A stretch of DNA of 64,000 bases from Crenobacter caeni (GCF_010435965.1 NZ_JAAGAA010000006.1:186001-250000); one strand, 5' to 3'. Shown: positions 52,902 through 62,206, counted from the first letter of the stretch. Notes: a model not told the origin generated them from the sequence alone. Numbers and translations: made by a program.

Positions 52902-53219
52902 ATTCTCGACCTGATATGACAATAAAATTCATGGTAAGTCCATGAGTCGGCGGGCACTTGCGAGCTCACCTTCCGCGAGACTGGGGCTACCGCGCCGCAC
53001 AAACCGGTCTGGCTGTAATCCGGCCGATTCGATAGAATGACGTGCTGATAAAGAGGGATGTCATGCCCTCAGTCACCATAACTTTGACCGGGCGGAAAAA
53101 GCGGTCACGATCGGGGCACAGACCCCATGTGGCGGCATCGCTAGCAGATCGGAATCCTGTTCCGGTTCAAACGATGACACCAGAGATACATTTTAGTTCG
53201 CAACCTTGGAGAATCGTTA

Positions 53220-54644
53220 ATGGAAACGCAATCCACTTACAACTATAAGGTGGTGCGCCAGTTTGCCGTCATGACCGTCGTGTGGGGTATCGTCGGCATG
53301 CTGGTAGGCGTAATCATTGCGGCCCAGCTGGTATGGCCAGACCTGAACATCGGTCCCTGGCTGCACTTCGGCCGCCTGCGCCCGCTGCACACCAACGCCG
53401 TGATCTTCGCCTTCGGTGGCAGCGCACTGTTCGCCACCTCTTACTACGTGGTCCAGCGTACCTGTAACGTACGCCTGATCTCGGACAAGCTGGCCGCCTT
53501 CACCTTCTGGGCGTGGCAGCTCATCATCGTGCTCGCCGCGGTCACCCTGCCGCTGGGGATCACCACCGGCAAGGAGTACGCCGAACTCGAATGGCCGATC
53601 GACATCCTGATCACCGTGACCTGGGTCGTCTACGCCATCGTGTTCTTCGGCACCATCGCCATCCGCAAGGTCAAGCACATCTACGTGGCCAACTGGTTCT
53701 ACGGTGCGTTCATCCTGGCGGTTGCGCTGCTGCACGTGGTTAACAGCATGGAGATCCCGGTCTCCATGTGGAAGTCGTACTCGGTGTACGCTGGTGCCGT
53801 CGACGCCATGGTGCAGTGGTGGTACGGCCACAACGCGGTGGGCTTCTTCCTGACCGCCGCCTTCCTGGGCATGATGTACTACTTCGTGCCGAAGCAGGCT
53901 GGCCGTCCGGTGTACTCCTACCGCCTGTCGGTGGTGCACTTCTGGGCGCTGATCTTCACCTATATGTGGGCCGGCCCGCACCACCTGCACTACACCGCGC
54001 TGCCTGACTGGACCCAGTCGCTCGGCATGGTGTTCTCGCTGATCCTGCTGGCGCCAAGCTGGGGCGGCATGATCAACGGCATCATGACCCTGTCCGGCGC
54101 ATGGCACAAACTGCGTACCGACCCGATCCTGAAGTTCCTCGTCGTGTCGCTGTCGTTCTACGGCATGTCGACCTTCGAAGGCCCGATGATGTCGATCAAG
54201 ACCGTCAACGCGCTGTCCCACTACACCGACTGGACCGTCGGCCACGTGCACTCCGGCGCGCTGGGCTGGGTGGGCTTCATCACCATCGGTTCGATCTACT
54301 ACCTGATCCCGCGCCTGTTCGGCCGTGACGCGATGTACAGCACCAAGCTGATCGAAGCGCACTTCTGGATGGCCACCGTCGGCGTCGTGCTCTACATCGC
54401 CGCGCTGTGGATCTCCGGCGTGATGCAGGGCCTGATGTGGCGCGCACTGAACCCGGACGGCACCCTGACCTACTCGTTCGCCGAAGTGGTCAAGGTCACC
54501 TACCCGTACCATTTCGTGCGCCTGCTCGGCGGTCTCCTCTACCTCGGCGGCATGTGCCTGATGGCTTACAACGTGTTCCGCACCGCGACCGCTGGTCGCC
54601 CGGTTGACGCCAAGATCCCGGCTGTCACCGCCCAAGCTCACTGA
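53220..54644 (+). CDS. ccoN: cbb3-type cytochrome c oxidase subunit I
   Basis: 474 residues with about 12 membrane helices. It carries the catalytic haem b and the haem b3-CuB centre of the high-affinity terminal oxidase. Haem and copper ligands are visible in [57 protein letters not shown] and [22 protein letters not shown] lies nine bases upstream of ATG at 53220. First gene of ccoNOQP, probably induced at low oxygen through the FNR-type site upstream. Confidence 0.97.
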   Translation: METQSTYNYKVVRQFAVMTVVWGIVGMLVGVIIAAQLVWPDLNIGPWLHFGRLRPLHTNAVIFAFGGSALFATSYYVVQRTCNVRLISDKLAAFTFWAWQLIIVLAAVTLPLGITTGKEYAELEWPIDILITVTWVVYAIVFFGTIAIRKVKHIYVANWFYGAFILAVALLHVVNSMEIPVSMWKSYSVYAGAVDAMVQWWYGHNAVGFFLTAAFLGMMYYFVPKQAGRPVYSYRLSVVHFWALIFTYMWAGPHHLHYTALPDWTQSLGMVFSLILLAPSWGGMINGIMTLSGAWHKLRTDPILKFLVVSLSFYGMSTFEGPMMSIKTVNALSHYTDWTVGHVHSGALGWVGFITIGSIYYLIPRLFGRDAMYSTKLIEAHFWMATVGVVLYIAALWISGVMQGLMWRALNPDGTLTYSFAEVVKVTYPYHFVRLLGGLLYLGGMCLMAYNVFRTATAGRPVDAKIPAVTAQAH

Positions 54645-54658
54645 GGCAAGGACGCATC

Positions 54659-55273
54659 ATGGAAAAGATCCAGAAACTGATCGAAGAAAAAGTCGGCTAC
54701 CTGATCGTATTCACCTTCCTGACCATCAGTATCGCGATGCTGGTCGAGATCGTGCCGCTGATGTTCATGAAGCAGACCACGGAGCCGATCAAGGGCGTCA
54801 AGCCCTACACCGCGCTGCAACTGGCCGGCCGTGACATCTACATCCGCGAAGGCTGCTACAACTGCCACTCGCAGATGATCCGCCCGTTCCGCGCGGAAAC
54901 CGAGCGCTACGGCCACTACTCGGTCGCCGGCGAGTCGGTGTACGACCACCCGTTCCAGTGGGGTTCCAAGCGTACCGGCCCGGACCTCGCCCGTGTCGGC
55001 GGCCGCTACTCGGACGAATGGCACCGCGTGCACCTGATCAACCCGCGTGACGTGGTTCCGGAGTCCAACATGCCGGGCTTCCCGTGGCTCGCGCGCAACC
55101 TGGCCGACGCCGAGATCGTCCCGGCCAAGATGGAAGCGCTGCGCAAGGTCGGCGTGCCTTACACCGACGAGCAGATCGCCGGCGCCAAGGCCGAAGTCGA
55201 AGGCAAGTCCGAGATGGACGCGCTGATCGCCTACCTGCAGGGCCTCGGTCTTGCGCTGAAGAACGTGCGCTGA
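54659..55273 (+). CDS. ccoO: cbb3-type cytochrome c oxidase subunit II (mono-haem)
   Basis: 204 residues. One N-terminal membrane helix ([20 protein letters not shown]) anchors a periplasmic cytochrome c domain. The single haem site is [17 protein letters not shown], and the distal Met ligand is probably in [13 protein letters not shown]. It passes electrons from CcoP to CcoN. AAGGA lies upstream of ATG at 54659, 14 bases after the ccoN stop. Confidence 0.97.
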   Translation: MEKIQKLIEEKVGYLIVFTFLTISIAMLVEIVPLMFMKQTTEPIKGVKPYTALQLAGRDIYIREGCYNCHSQMIRPFRAETERYGHYSVAGESVYDHPFQWGSKRTGPDLARVGGRYSDEWHRVHLINPRDVVPESNMPGFPWLARNLADAEIVPAKMEALRKVGVPYTDEQIAGAKAEVEGKSEMDALIAYLQGLGLALKNVR

Positions 55274-55274
55274 C

Positions 55275-55466
55275 ATGGACTGGACCAACTTTGCGCGCTC
55301 GATGTTCACGGTGCTGTGCTTTGCATCGTTTATCGTGATCCTGCTGGGCGCATACGGCAAAAAGTCCAAACAGCGCTATGAGGAGGCGGCGATGCTGCCC
55401 TTCATGGACGACGAACACGCGTCCGGCCAAGCACCGGAGCGCGCTTCCAACGGAGCCAAGCAATGA
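55275..55466 (+). CDS. ccoQ: cbb3-type oxidase small subunit CcoQ
   Basis: 63 residues with one membrane helix (MFTVLCFASFIVILLGAYG) and a charged cytoplasmic tail, as usual for CcoQ, which stabilises the oxidase. It begins one base after the ccoO stop, and its stop overlaps the ccoP start as ATGA, so translation is coupled. Confidence 0.93.
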   Translation: MDWTNFARSMFTVLCFASFIVILLGAYGKKSKQRYEEAAMLPFMDDEHASGQAPERASNGAKQ

Positions 55467-56368
55467 GCAATTTCTGGAGCAACTGGGTCACGTTCATCGT
55501 GGTCGTCGGCATCCTGGGGGTCACCCTGGTGCTGTTCACGCAGTCCAAGGCCAAGGTCAACAAGCCGGGCGAATCCGAGGACACCACCGGCCACCGCTGG
55601 GACGACGACCTCGAGGAGTACAACAACCCGCTGCCGCGCTGGTGGATGTGGATGTTCTACCTGACCATCGCCTTCGGCATCGGCTATCTGGTCCTCTACC
55701 CCGGCCTTGGCAACTTCAAGGGCATGCGCAACTGGTCGAGCGTCGGCCAGTACAAGGAAGAAGTGGCGCAGGCACAAGCCAAGTACGAGCCGCTGTACGC
55801 CAAGTACAAGTCGATGGACGTGAAGGCGGTCGCGGCCGACCCGCAGGCACAGGAAATGGGCAAGCGCCTGTTCCAGACCTACTGCATCCAGTGCCACGGC
55901 TCGGACGCACGCGGCGCCAAGGGCTTCCCGAACCTGACCGACAACGACTGGCTGTGGGGCGGCAGCACCGAGGCGATCCACACCACGCTGGTCAGCGGCC
56001 GCGTCGGGCAGATGCCGCCTTGGGGGGCCGCGTTCGGTGAGGAGAAGGTCAAGGACACCGCCCACTACGTGATGTCACTCTCCGGCAAGAAGCACGACGC
56101 CGACCGCGCTGCGCGCGGCAAGGAAACCTTCGCCGCCGTTTGCGTCGCCTGCCATGGCACCGACGGCAAGGGTAACCAGGCGCTGGGCGCACCGAACCTG
56201 ACCGACAACACCTGGCTGTACGGTGGTACCGAGAAGACCATCATCGAGACCATCACCAACGGTCGCCAGAACCAGATGCCGGCATGGAAGGACTTCCTCG
56301 GCGACGACAAGGTGCACGTGCTGACCGCGTACGTGTGGAGCCTGTCGAACAACCCGAAGGCACAGTAA
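55463..56368 (+). CDS. ccoP: cbb3-type cytochrome c oxidase subunit III (di-haem)
   Basis: 301 residues with two N-terminal membrane helices (around 8-25 and 55-78). The first is separated from the second by the typical TTGHRWDDDLEEYNNPLPRW segment. The two cytochrome c domains have haem sites YCIQCHGSDARG and VCVACHGTDGKG and Met ligands in GQMPPWGAAF and QNQMPAWKDF. It accepts electrons from soluble cytochromes. The start ATG at 55463 overlaps ccoQ. Confidence 0.97.
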   Translation: MSNFWSNWVTFIVVVGILGVTLVLFTQSKAKVNKPGESEDTTGHRWDDDLEEYNNPLPRWWMWMFYLTIAFGIGYLVLYPGLGNFKGMRNWSSVGQYKEEVAQAQAKYEPLYAKYKSMDVKAVAADPQAQEMGKRLFQTYCIQCHGSDARGAKGFPNLTDNDWLWGGSTEAIHTTLVSGRVGQMPPWGAAFGEEKVKDTAHYVMSLSGKKHDADRAARGKETFAAVCVACHGTDGKGNQALGAPNLTDNTWLYGGTEKTIIETITNGRQNQMPAWKDFLGDDKVHVLTAYVWSLSNNPKAQ

Positions 56369-56379
56369 GCCACACCCGG

Positions 56380-56409
56380 GACTGCCCGCCCACGCGGGCA
56401 GTCTTTTTT
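56380..56409 (+). terminator. Intrinsic terminator of ccoNOQP
   Basis: GACTGCCCGC and GCGGGCAGTC pair around a CCAC loop and are followed by TTTTTT, 11 bases past the ccoP stop. Confidence 0.93.
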
Positions 56410-56431
56410 CGGCCTTTCAATTTACATGACG

Positions 56432-56437
56432 GTATAC
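56432..56437 (+). promoter_or_regulatory. Candidate -10 of the ccoG promoter
   Basis: TATACT at 56432-56437 resembles a sigma-70 -10 element; TTTCAA about 17 bases upstream is a weak -35. A start near 56443 would give a leader of about 80 bases containing the hairpin at 56457-56505. Confidence 0.4.
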
Positions 56438-56456
56438 TGAACGCAAGGTCAGCAGG

Positions 56457-56505
56457 AGAAGCTTGCGCAAAGCGCGTCCGCACGGCGTGCTTTGCGAAAC
56501 CTTCT
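56457..56505 (+). repeat. Large inverted repeat in the ccoG leader
   Basis: A 17-base arm (56457-56473) pairs with 56489-56505 at 15 of 17 positions; the core CGCAAAGC/GCTTTGCG is perfect. The loop is 15 bases. It ends four bases before the AGGAAG ribosome binding site and has no T run. Confidence 0.7.
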
Positions 56506-56522
56506 CACAGGAAGCAGCCCCG

Positions 56523-57959
56523 ATGTCAGACGAACTCAAGAAGATCCCGATCAAGGTGGAGCCGGCCAAGCCCAAGGAACCCGAACTGCAGTCGCTGTAC
56601 GCCGCGCACAAGAAGATCTACCCCAAGAGCGTCAGCGGCGTGTTCGCCAAGTGGCGGATCCTGTTCATCCTCGCCACCCAGCTCGTGTTTTTCGCGACGC
56701 CGTGGCTGCAATGGAACGGCCGCCAGGCCGTGCTGTGGGACATGGTCAACCGCAAGTTCTACATCTTCGGGCTGACCATCTGGCCGCAGGACTTCGTCTA
56801 CCTCGCCGCTTTCCTGATGGCCGCCGCCTTCGGCCTCTTCGTGTGGACGACCATCGCCGGACGCCTGTGGTGCGGCTACGCGTGCCCGCAGACCGTGTAC
56901 ACCGAGATCATGCTGTGGATCGAGCACTGGGTCGAGGGCGACCGCAACGCCCGCCTCAAGCTCGACAAGGAAGGCATGAGCGCGCGCAAGTTCCGCATCA
57001 AGGCGACCAAGGAAACGCTGATGGTCGCGTTCAGCCTCGTCACCGGCTTCACGCTGGTCGGCTGGTTCACGCCGATTCGCGAGCTGACCGACGCGCTGCC
57101 GACCTTCTCCTTCGGCCCGTGGGAAACCTTCTGGATCTTCTTCTACGCCGGCTTCACCTACCTGCTGGCCAACCGCCTGCGCGAGCAGGTGTGCAAGTAC
57201 ATGTGTCCGTACGCCCGCTTCCAGAGCGTGATGTTCGACGAAGACACGCTGATCATCTCGTACGACGCGGTACGCGGCGAGCCGCGCGGCGCGCGCAAGA
57301 AAGGTACCGACGCCAAGGCGGCCGGCCTTGGCGAGTGTATCGACTGCAAGCAGTGCATCCATGTCTGCCCGGTCGGCATCGACATCCGCGACGGCCTGCA
57401 GTACGAGTGCATCGGCTGCGCCGCGTGCATCGACATCTGCGACGAGGTGATGGACAAGGTCGGCAGCCCGCGCGGCCTGATCCGCTACACAACCGAGGCC
57501 GCGCTCGAGGGCAAGTACCCCGAGTCGGCCATCCTCTCCCGCCTGAAGCGCCCGCGCGTGGTGATGTACACGCTGGTGCTCGCCCTGGTGCTCATCAGCG
57601 CGCTGGTTTCGCTGTCGATGCGCGCACCGCTGAAGGTCGACATCATCCGCGACCGCGCCTCGCTGGTACGCGAGACCGACGACGGTCTTCTGGAAAACAG
57701 CTACAGTATCCGCCTGATCAATGTCACCGACGAGGAACAGCGCCTCAAGCTGTCGGTCGAAGGCTTGCCGGACATCCGTCTGCTCGCCGACAAGGACGAG
57801 ATCGTGCTGCCGCCGCTGGCCAACGAGCTGATCGGAGTGCGCGTGCAGGCGCCGCCTGAATCCGCGCCCAAGGGCAGCCACAAGATCGAGTTCGAAGTGA
57901 AATCGGTCGGCGAAAACCATTTCGAGATCGAAGAGAAATCGAGTTTCATCGGAGAATAA
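56523..57959 (+). CDS. ccoG: cbb3 oxidase assembly protein CcoG (FixG/RdxA), iron-sulphur
   Basis: 478 residues. Several membrane helices include WCGYACPQTVYTEIM, a segment conserved in CcoG. Two [4Fe-4S] motifs follow: CIDCKQCIHVCPVGIDIRDG and CIGCAACIDICDEVMD. The C-terminus is an Ig-like domain (LLENSYSIRLINVTDEEQRL). CcoG reduces Cu2+ to Cu+ for insertion into the oxidase. ATG at 56523 follows AGGAAG. It has its own promoter after the ccoP terminator, so it can be expressed apart from ccoNOQP. Confidence 0.95.
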   Translation: MSDELKKIPIKVEPAKPKEPELQSLYAAHKKIYPKSVSGVFAKWRILFILATQLVFFATPWLQWNGRQAVLWDMVNRKFYIFGLTIWPQDFVYLAAFLMAAAFGLFVWTTIAGRLWCGYACPQTVYTEIMLWIEHWVEGDRNARLKLDKEGMSARKFRIKATKETLMVAFSLVTGFTLVGWFTPIRELTDALPTFSFGPWETFWIFFYAGFTYLLANRLREQVCKYMCPYARFQSVMFDEDTLIISYDAVRGEPRGARKKGTDAKAAGLGECIDCKQCIHVCPVGIDIRDGLQYECIGCAACIDICDEVMDKVGSPRGLIRYTTEAALEGKYPESAILSRLKRPRVVMYTLVLALVLISALVSLSMRAPLKVDIIRDRASLVRETDDGLLENSYSIRLINVTDEEQRLKLSVEGLPDIRLLADKDEIVLPPLANELIGVRVQAPPESAPKGSHKIEFEVKSVGENHFEIEEKSSFIGE

Positions 57960-57962
57960 TGC

Positions 57963-58487
57963 ATGCAAACGAGTACCGGCGCGGCGCGCCCCTGGTACAA
58001 GGAGCCTTGGGTGCTCGGCCTGATCGCCGGCCCTGCGGTGGTGGTGGTCGCCGGCTTCGCCACTTTCTACCTGGCCGCCAGCACCTTCGACGGCATGGTC
58101 AGTGACGACTACTACAAGCAGGGCAAGGAAATCAACATGCAACTGGTGCGGGACGAGCACGCCGCCCAGATGGGGCTGACCGCGCAGGTGCTGGTCTCGC
58201 CCGACATGAAGACCGTCAGCGTCACCGCGTCGAGCAAAGCGCCGCTGGAAGGCCCGCTGCTGTTGCGCCTGATGCACCCTGCGAGCGAGAGCTTCGACCA
58301 GACCATCGAGCTGCGCGCGCAAGGCGCGGACCGCTACGTGGGCACGCTCAAGCCGCACAACGCGAACCACTGGTACCTGCGCCTCGAGGACACTTCCGGA
58401 CAATGGCGGGTGCAGGGCGAGTGGCGGCCGTCCGAGGGTAACGCGGTGCTGCTGGGCACGCCCAAGCTGGAGGCGGTCGAACAATGA
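57963..58487 (+). CDS. fixH: FixH-family cbb3 assembly protein
   Basis: 174 residues. An N-terminal membrane helix (VLGLIAGPAVVVVAGFATFY) is followed by the FixH segment FDGMVSDDYYKQGKEINMQL and a periplasmic beta domain. FixH is needed for cbb3 oxidase assembly, probably in copper delivery. It begins three bases after the ccoG stop and overlaps the next gene as ATGA. The copper ATPase (ccoI/fixI) and ccoS that often follow are not here. Confidence 0.92.
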   Translation: MQTSTGAARPWYKEPWVLGLIAGPAVVVVAGFATFYLAASTFDGMVSDDYYKQGKEINMQLVRDEHAAQMGLTAQVLVSPDMKTVSVTASSKAPLEGPLLLRLMHPASESFDQTIELRAQGADRYVGTLKPHNANHWYLRLEDTSGQWRVQGEWRPSEGNAVLLGTPKLEAVEQ

Positions 58488-58873
58488 TGCGCCGACTGCT
58501 TCCCCTCATCCTGTGCGCGGGGCTCACAGCATGTGCGAGCACCGCTCCCTATCAAGCCGCCCAGCTCAAGGGCGAGGTCTACTACCTGGAAAGGATCGCG
58601 TTGCCGCCGGCGAAGACCCGCGTCGAAGTCAGGTTGCTCGACGTCAACGGCCCGGCGCCGGCGGTGCTCGCCGAAACGCTGATCGAGCAGCCGGCCGGCG
58701 TGCCGATTCCGTTCACCCTGCGCTACGACGCACGCACCAGCGGCAACCTCAGGCTCGACGCCAAGCTGTGGGTCGACAACCAGCTGATGATGGCGACCCC
58801 TGAGCCGCAGCCTTTGGCATTGCCGGCGACCGAACCCGTGCGGGTCCGCGTCAGCACGGTGCGCGGCGGCTGA
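58484..58873 (+). CDS. YbaY-family lipoprotein
   Basis: 129 residues. The lipoprotein signal MMRRLLPLILCAGLTACAST is followed by a beta domain with GEVYYLERIALPPAKTRVEV, LLDV and PFTLRYD, the pattern of YbaY-type proteins. Their function is poorly known; some relatives are envelope lipoproteins induced by stress. The start overlaps the fixH stop as ATGA, so it is made together with the oxidase assembly proteins, a tie worth noting. A terminator follows. Confidence 0.8.
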   Translation: MMRRLLPLILCAGLTACASTAPYQAAQLKGEVYYLERIALPPAKTRVEVRLLDVNGPAPAVLAETLIEQPAGVPIPFTLRYDARTSGNLRLDAKLWVDNQLMMATPEPQPLALPATEPVRVRVSTVRGG

Positions 58874-58890
58874 CCCTCCCCTGCCATGAC

Positions 58891-58917
58891 AAACGCCCCG
58901 CGATGCGGGGCGTTTTC
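58891..58917. terminator. Intrinsic terminator between fixH operon and tnaA
   Basis: AACGCCCCGC and GCGGGGCGTT pair around GAT, followed by TTCTTT. It lies between the convergent YbaY-type and tnaA genes. Confidence 0.88.
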
Positions 58918-58934
58918 TTTGGCGAGCGTGCCTA

Positions 58935-60320
58935 TCAGGCCGGCTTGAGACGGGCGGTGAAGTGGCGCAGGATGGGCGGCTCGTATTCGAACACCAGCCC
59001 GCGCACCTGGTCTGCGCGGGAGAGCACCGTGGCGAGGCAGTCGGCGATGTAATCCATGTGGTCGTTGGTATAGACCCGGCGCGGGATGGTCAGCCGCATC
59101 AGCTCGAACGGGCTGTCTTCCTGCTCGCCGGTCTGCGGGTTGCGCCCGAGCAGCAGGGAGCCTATCTCGACCGCACGGATGCCACCCTCCAGGTAGAGCG
59201 CGCAGGCAAGCGCGTGCGCGGGGAATTGCCCGGCCGGCACATGCGGCAGCATCTTCTTCGCGTCGACAAACACCGCGTGCCCGCCGGTCGGCGTCTGGAT
59301 CGGCACCCCGGCAGTAGCTAGGCGCTCGCCCAGGTAGGCGACCTGCCCGATGCGGTAGTCGAGATAAGCCTCATCCATCCCCTCGCGCAGGCCGATGGCG
59401 AGCGCCTCCATGTCGCGCCCGGCCAGGCCCCCGTAGGTGACAAAGCCCTCCATCGGCACGCAGCGCACGCGCACCGCGCGAAACAGCGCCTCGTCCTCCC
59501 TGAAGCAGCACAGCCCGCCGATATTGACGAGCGCGTCTTTCTTCGCCGACATGGTGAACATGTCGCCGTACGAGAACATTTCGCGCACGATAGCTGCAAT
59601 GCCCGCGCCGCGGTATGCCGGGTCGCGCTCGCGGATGAACCACGCGTTCTCGGCAAAGCGCGCGGCGTCGATCACTACCGGCACCCCGCGAGCGCGTGCC
59701 AAGGCACTCGCGGCGCGGATATTGTCCATTGCCACCGGTTGGCCACCGGCGCTGTTGCAGGTGACGGTGACGATCAGCGCGGCGACGTTGTCCCCCTCTG
59801 CGTCCAGCAGCGCCTCAAGCCTGGGCAAGTCGAAATTGCCCTTCCAGTCGTACGGCGTGGTGGTGTCGAACGCCCGCGCGTCGAGCACGTTGACGGCGCG
59901 CGCGCCTGAGAGTTCGACATGCGCCTTGGTCGTGTCGAAGTGGTAGTTCGACACGAAAAGCGGGCGCGGCCCTCGGCAGCGTGCAACCAGCTCCGGAAAC
60001 AGGATCTGCTCGGCGCCGCGCCCCTGGTGGGTGGGGATGGTGTACGGGTAGCCGAACAGCTCCGCCACCGCCGCCTCGAGGTGACGATAGTTGCGGCTGC
60101 CTGCGTAGGCTTCGTCGCCCATCATCAGGCCGGCCCACTGCCGGTCCGACATCGCGCCGGTACCGGAGTCGGTCAGCAGGTCGATATAGACGTCTTCCGC
60201 GTCGAGCAGGAAGGGATTCCAGCCGGCCTCGGCGAGCCTGGCCTGGCGGTATTCGGCGGTGGTCTGCCGGATCGGCTCGACCATCTTGATGCGGAAGGGT
60301 TCGGGAATACGTCTGGACAT
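58935..60320 (-). CDS. tnaA: Tryptophanase
   Basis: 461 residues. The PLP enzyme splits tryptophan to indole, pyruvate and ammonia. [30 protein letters not shown] and [12 protein letters not shown] are family motifs, and PLP binds the second Lys of MSAKKDA (about 261). Residues that separate it from tyrosine phenol-lyase agree with tryptophanase: Asp in [11 protein letters not shown] (Thr in the lyase), Ile in IRAVEIGS (Arg in the lyase) and His in [11 protein letters not shown] (Phe in the lyase). ATG at 60320 has AAGGAGAG upstream. A leader peptide with TnaC features precedes it. Confidence 0.93.
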   Translation of the reverse strand: MSRRIPEPFRIKMVEPIRQTTAEYRQARLAEAGWNPFLLDAEDVYIDLLTDSGTGAMSDRQWAGLMMGDEAYAGSRNYRHLEAAVAELFGYPYTIPTHQGRGAEQILFPELVARCRGPRPLFVSNYHFDTTKAHVELSGARAVNVLDARAFDTTTPYDWKGNFDLPRLEALLDAEGDNVAALIVTVTCNSAGGQPVAMDNIRAASALARARGVPVVIDAARFAENAWFIRERDPAYRGAGIAAIVREMFSYGDMFTMSAKKDALVNIGGLCCFREDEALFRAVRVRCVPMEGFVTYGGLAGRDMEALAIGLREGMDEAYLDYRIGQVAYLGERLATAGVPIQTPTGGHAVFVDAKKMLPHVPAGQFPAHALACALYLEGGIRAVEIGSLLLGRNPQTGEQEDSPFELMRLTIPRRVYTNDHMDYIADCLATVLSRADQVRGLVFEYEPPILRHFTARLKPA

Positions 60321-60401
60321 GATCTCTCCTTGCCGCGCGCATCTGCGCTGCGGCGTTCATTGCAATGGGGCAAAGCAGTGGCCGGACGGCCGGCGGAGGG
60401 A

Positions 60402-60506
60402 TCAGTCGCGTGGGAAGTCATCCGCCAGCATGGGGTCGAGGGTGACCCAGCTCGGTGCGAGGCGGCCAGCCGGCTGCCTGCGGGACAAGCTTGCGGCGCG
60501 GTTCAT
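60402..60506 (-). CDS. tnaC: Putative TnaC leader peptide of the tna operon
   Basis: A 34-codon frame, 81 bases upstream of tnaA on the same strand. ATG at 60506 has AAGGA six bases upstream. The product starts MNRAASLSRRQPAG and ends PSWVTLDPMLADDFPRD. Trp20, Asp24 and Pro32 keep the spacing of Trp12, Asp16 and Pro24 of E. coli TnaC, where they hold the ribosome stalled when tryptophan is bound, and two residues follow the Pro. C-rich RNA (CCCTCCGCCGGCCG) after the stop could be a Rho entry site. Stalling here is inferred from this pattern. Confidence 0.7.
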   Translation of the reverse strand: MNRAASLSRRQPAGRLAPSWVTLDPMLADDFPRD

Positions 60507-60773
60507 GACAGTTCCTTGGCGGGTTTCATCTATATATGAGTCAGGCTGCTTGGGCCAGCCAAGACAGCATCAAAGCATAGAACACGCGGTGTTGTCTGCC
60601 GCGCAGCACATTTGCGTGAAAAAATTCATAAAGGCGACACAAATCAATTCTATTTAGGTATTTGCTTATTTTCTATTGAACTAGACGCCCAAAAAGGGTT
60701 AACTCTATTGACACGATCGTGGCTGGACCGCGACGAAATACAAAAAATCAAGGGTGTGAGAAAAGGACCAACA

Positions 60774-62147
60774 ATGCAGCTTCAACATCCAAGGGGGCTT
60801 TACCTCCTGTTCGCCACAGAGATGTGGGAACGTTTCAGCTACTACGGCATGCGCGCGCTGTTCGCCCTCTTCATGGTGAACGCGCTGATGTACGACAAGG
60901 TGCAGGCGTCCGAGATCTATGGTTCGTTCACCGGCCTCGTCTATATGGCGCCGCTGCTGGGCGGTTATATTTCCGACCGCTACTGGGGCAACCGCCGCTC
61001 GATCATCGTCGGGGCGCTGTTGATGGCGGCCGGCCAGTTCATGATGTTCACCTCGGGTCTGTTCCACGCTGACGCGGCTACCGCCACGCCGTTCCTGTAC
61101 GGCGGTCTTGGCCTGTTGATCGCCGGCAACGGCCTGTTCAAGCCGAACATCTCGTCCATGGTCGGCCAGCTCTACCCGGTCGGCGACAAGCGCGTCGACT
61201 CGGCGTTCACCATCTTCTACATGGGGATCAACGCAGGCTCGCTGATCGCGCCGCTGATCTGCGGCACGCTGGGTGACACCGGCAACCCGGACGACTTCAA
61301 GTGGGGCTTCTTCGCCGCCGGCGTCGGCATGCTGTTCTCACTGGTCCTGTTCCTGCTGTTCAAGAACAAGCATCTGGTCGACCCGACCGGCAAGCCGATC
61401 GGCCTGCCGCCGCAGGCCAAGGTTGACGCGTCCGGCAACAAGATCGCCCACGAGCCACTGACCCGCGTCGAGAAGCAGCGCCTGGCGGTGATCCTGATCC
61501 TGTCCGCCTTCGTGATCTTCTTCTGGTCCGCCTTCGAGCAGGCCGGCGCCTCGCTGACCTTCTTCGCGTCCGAGCAGACCAACCGCAACCTGCTGGGCTT
61601 CACCGTGCCGGCATCCTACTTCCAGTCGATCAACCCGCTGTCGGTGGTGATTTTCGCGCCGATCTTTGCGTGGTTGTGGACCAAGCTCGGCAACCGTGGC
61701 GTCGAACCCAACTCGCCGATGAAGATGGCGATCGGCCTGCTGTTCCTCGCCTTCGGTTATCTGGTGATCGCGTTCGGCGTCGAAGGTGTGACCGCCGACA
61801 CCAAAGTCAGCATGATGTGGCTGGTCAGCCTCTACATGCTGCACACCTTCGGCGAGCTGTGCCTGTCGCCGATCGGCCTGTCGCTGGTGGTCAAGCTCTC
61901 GCCTGCCCGCCTGACCAGCCTGATGATGGGGATCTGGTTCCTGTCCAACGCGGCCGCCAACAAGTTCGCCGGCATGCTCTCCGAACTCTACCCGGAGCCA
62001 GGCATGCCCAGCCCGGAACTGCTCGGCTACACGGTTAACAACCTGCACGACTTCTTCATGTTGTTCGTGTTCATGGCCGGCGCCGCCGCGGCCATCCTGT
62101 TCGCGCTCTCCAGCACGCTGAAGAAGATGATGCACGGCATCAACTAA
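60774..62147 (+). CDS. Proton-dependent oligopeptide transporter (POT/PTR family)
   Basis: 457 residues with about 14 membrane helices. Family signatures are FATEMWERFSYYGMRALF (the ExxERFxYY motif for proton coupling), GGYISDRYWGNRRSIIVGAL and FTIFYMGINAGSLIAPLICG. It imports di- and tripeptides with protons, in the manner of DtpA-type carriers. ATG at 60774 has AAAAGGA seven bases upstream. It is divergent from tnaC-tnaA, with 267 bases between, and the pairing suggests peptide uptake supplying tryptophan for catabolism. That link is inference. Confidence 0.93.
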   Translation: MQLQHPRGLYLLFATEMWERFSYYGMRALFALFMVNALMYDKVQASEIYGSFTGLVYMAPLLGGYISDRYWGNRRSIIVGALLMAAGQFMMFTSGLFHADAATATPFLYGGLGLLIAGNGLFKPNISSMVGQLYPVGDKRVDSAFTIFYMGINAGSLIAPLICGTLGDTGNPDDFKWGFFAAGVGMLFSLVLFLLFKNKHLVDPTGKPIGLPPQAKVDASGNKIAHEPLTRVEKQRLAVILILSAFVIFFWSAFEQAGASLTFFASEQTNRNLLGFTVPASYFQSINPLSVVIFAPIFAWLWTKLGNRGVEPNSPMKMAIGLLFLAFGYLVIAFGVEGVTADTKVSMMWLVSLYMLHTFGELCLSPIGLSLVVKLSPARLTSLMMGIWFLSNAAANKFAGMLSELYPEPGMPSPELLGYTVNNLHDFFMLFVFMAGAAAAILFALSSTLKKMMHGIN

Positions 62148-62162
62148 GCAGTTTGCGCCCGC

Positions 62163-62193
62163 AAAAAAGCCACGGCCATGCCGTGGCTTTTTT
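62163..62193. terminator. Bidirectional intrinsic terminator
   Basis: AAAAAAGCCACGGC and GCCGTGGCTTTTTT pair around CAT between the convergent POT transporter and clpB. Confidence 0.93.
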
Positions 62194-62206
62194 ACTGCCT
62201 AGCGGC

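Noticed and set aside
53042-53248. A 68-codon frame overlapping the ccoN start
   Set aside because: No ribosome binding site or domain, composition is unlike the real genes and it runs into ccoN in another frame; the region is better explained as the cco leader.
58935-60320. Tyrosine phenol-lyase instead of tryptophanase
   Set aside because: The three active-site positions that distinguish the enzymes (Asp, Ile and His here) all fit tryptophanase, and a TnaC-like leader precedes the gene.
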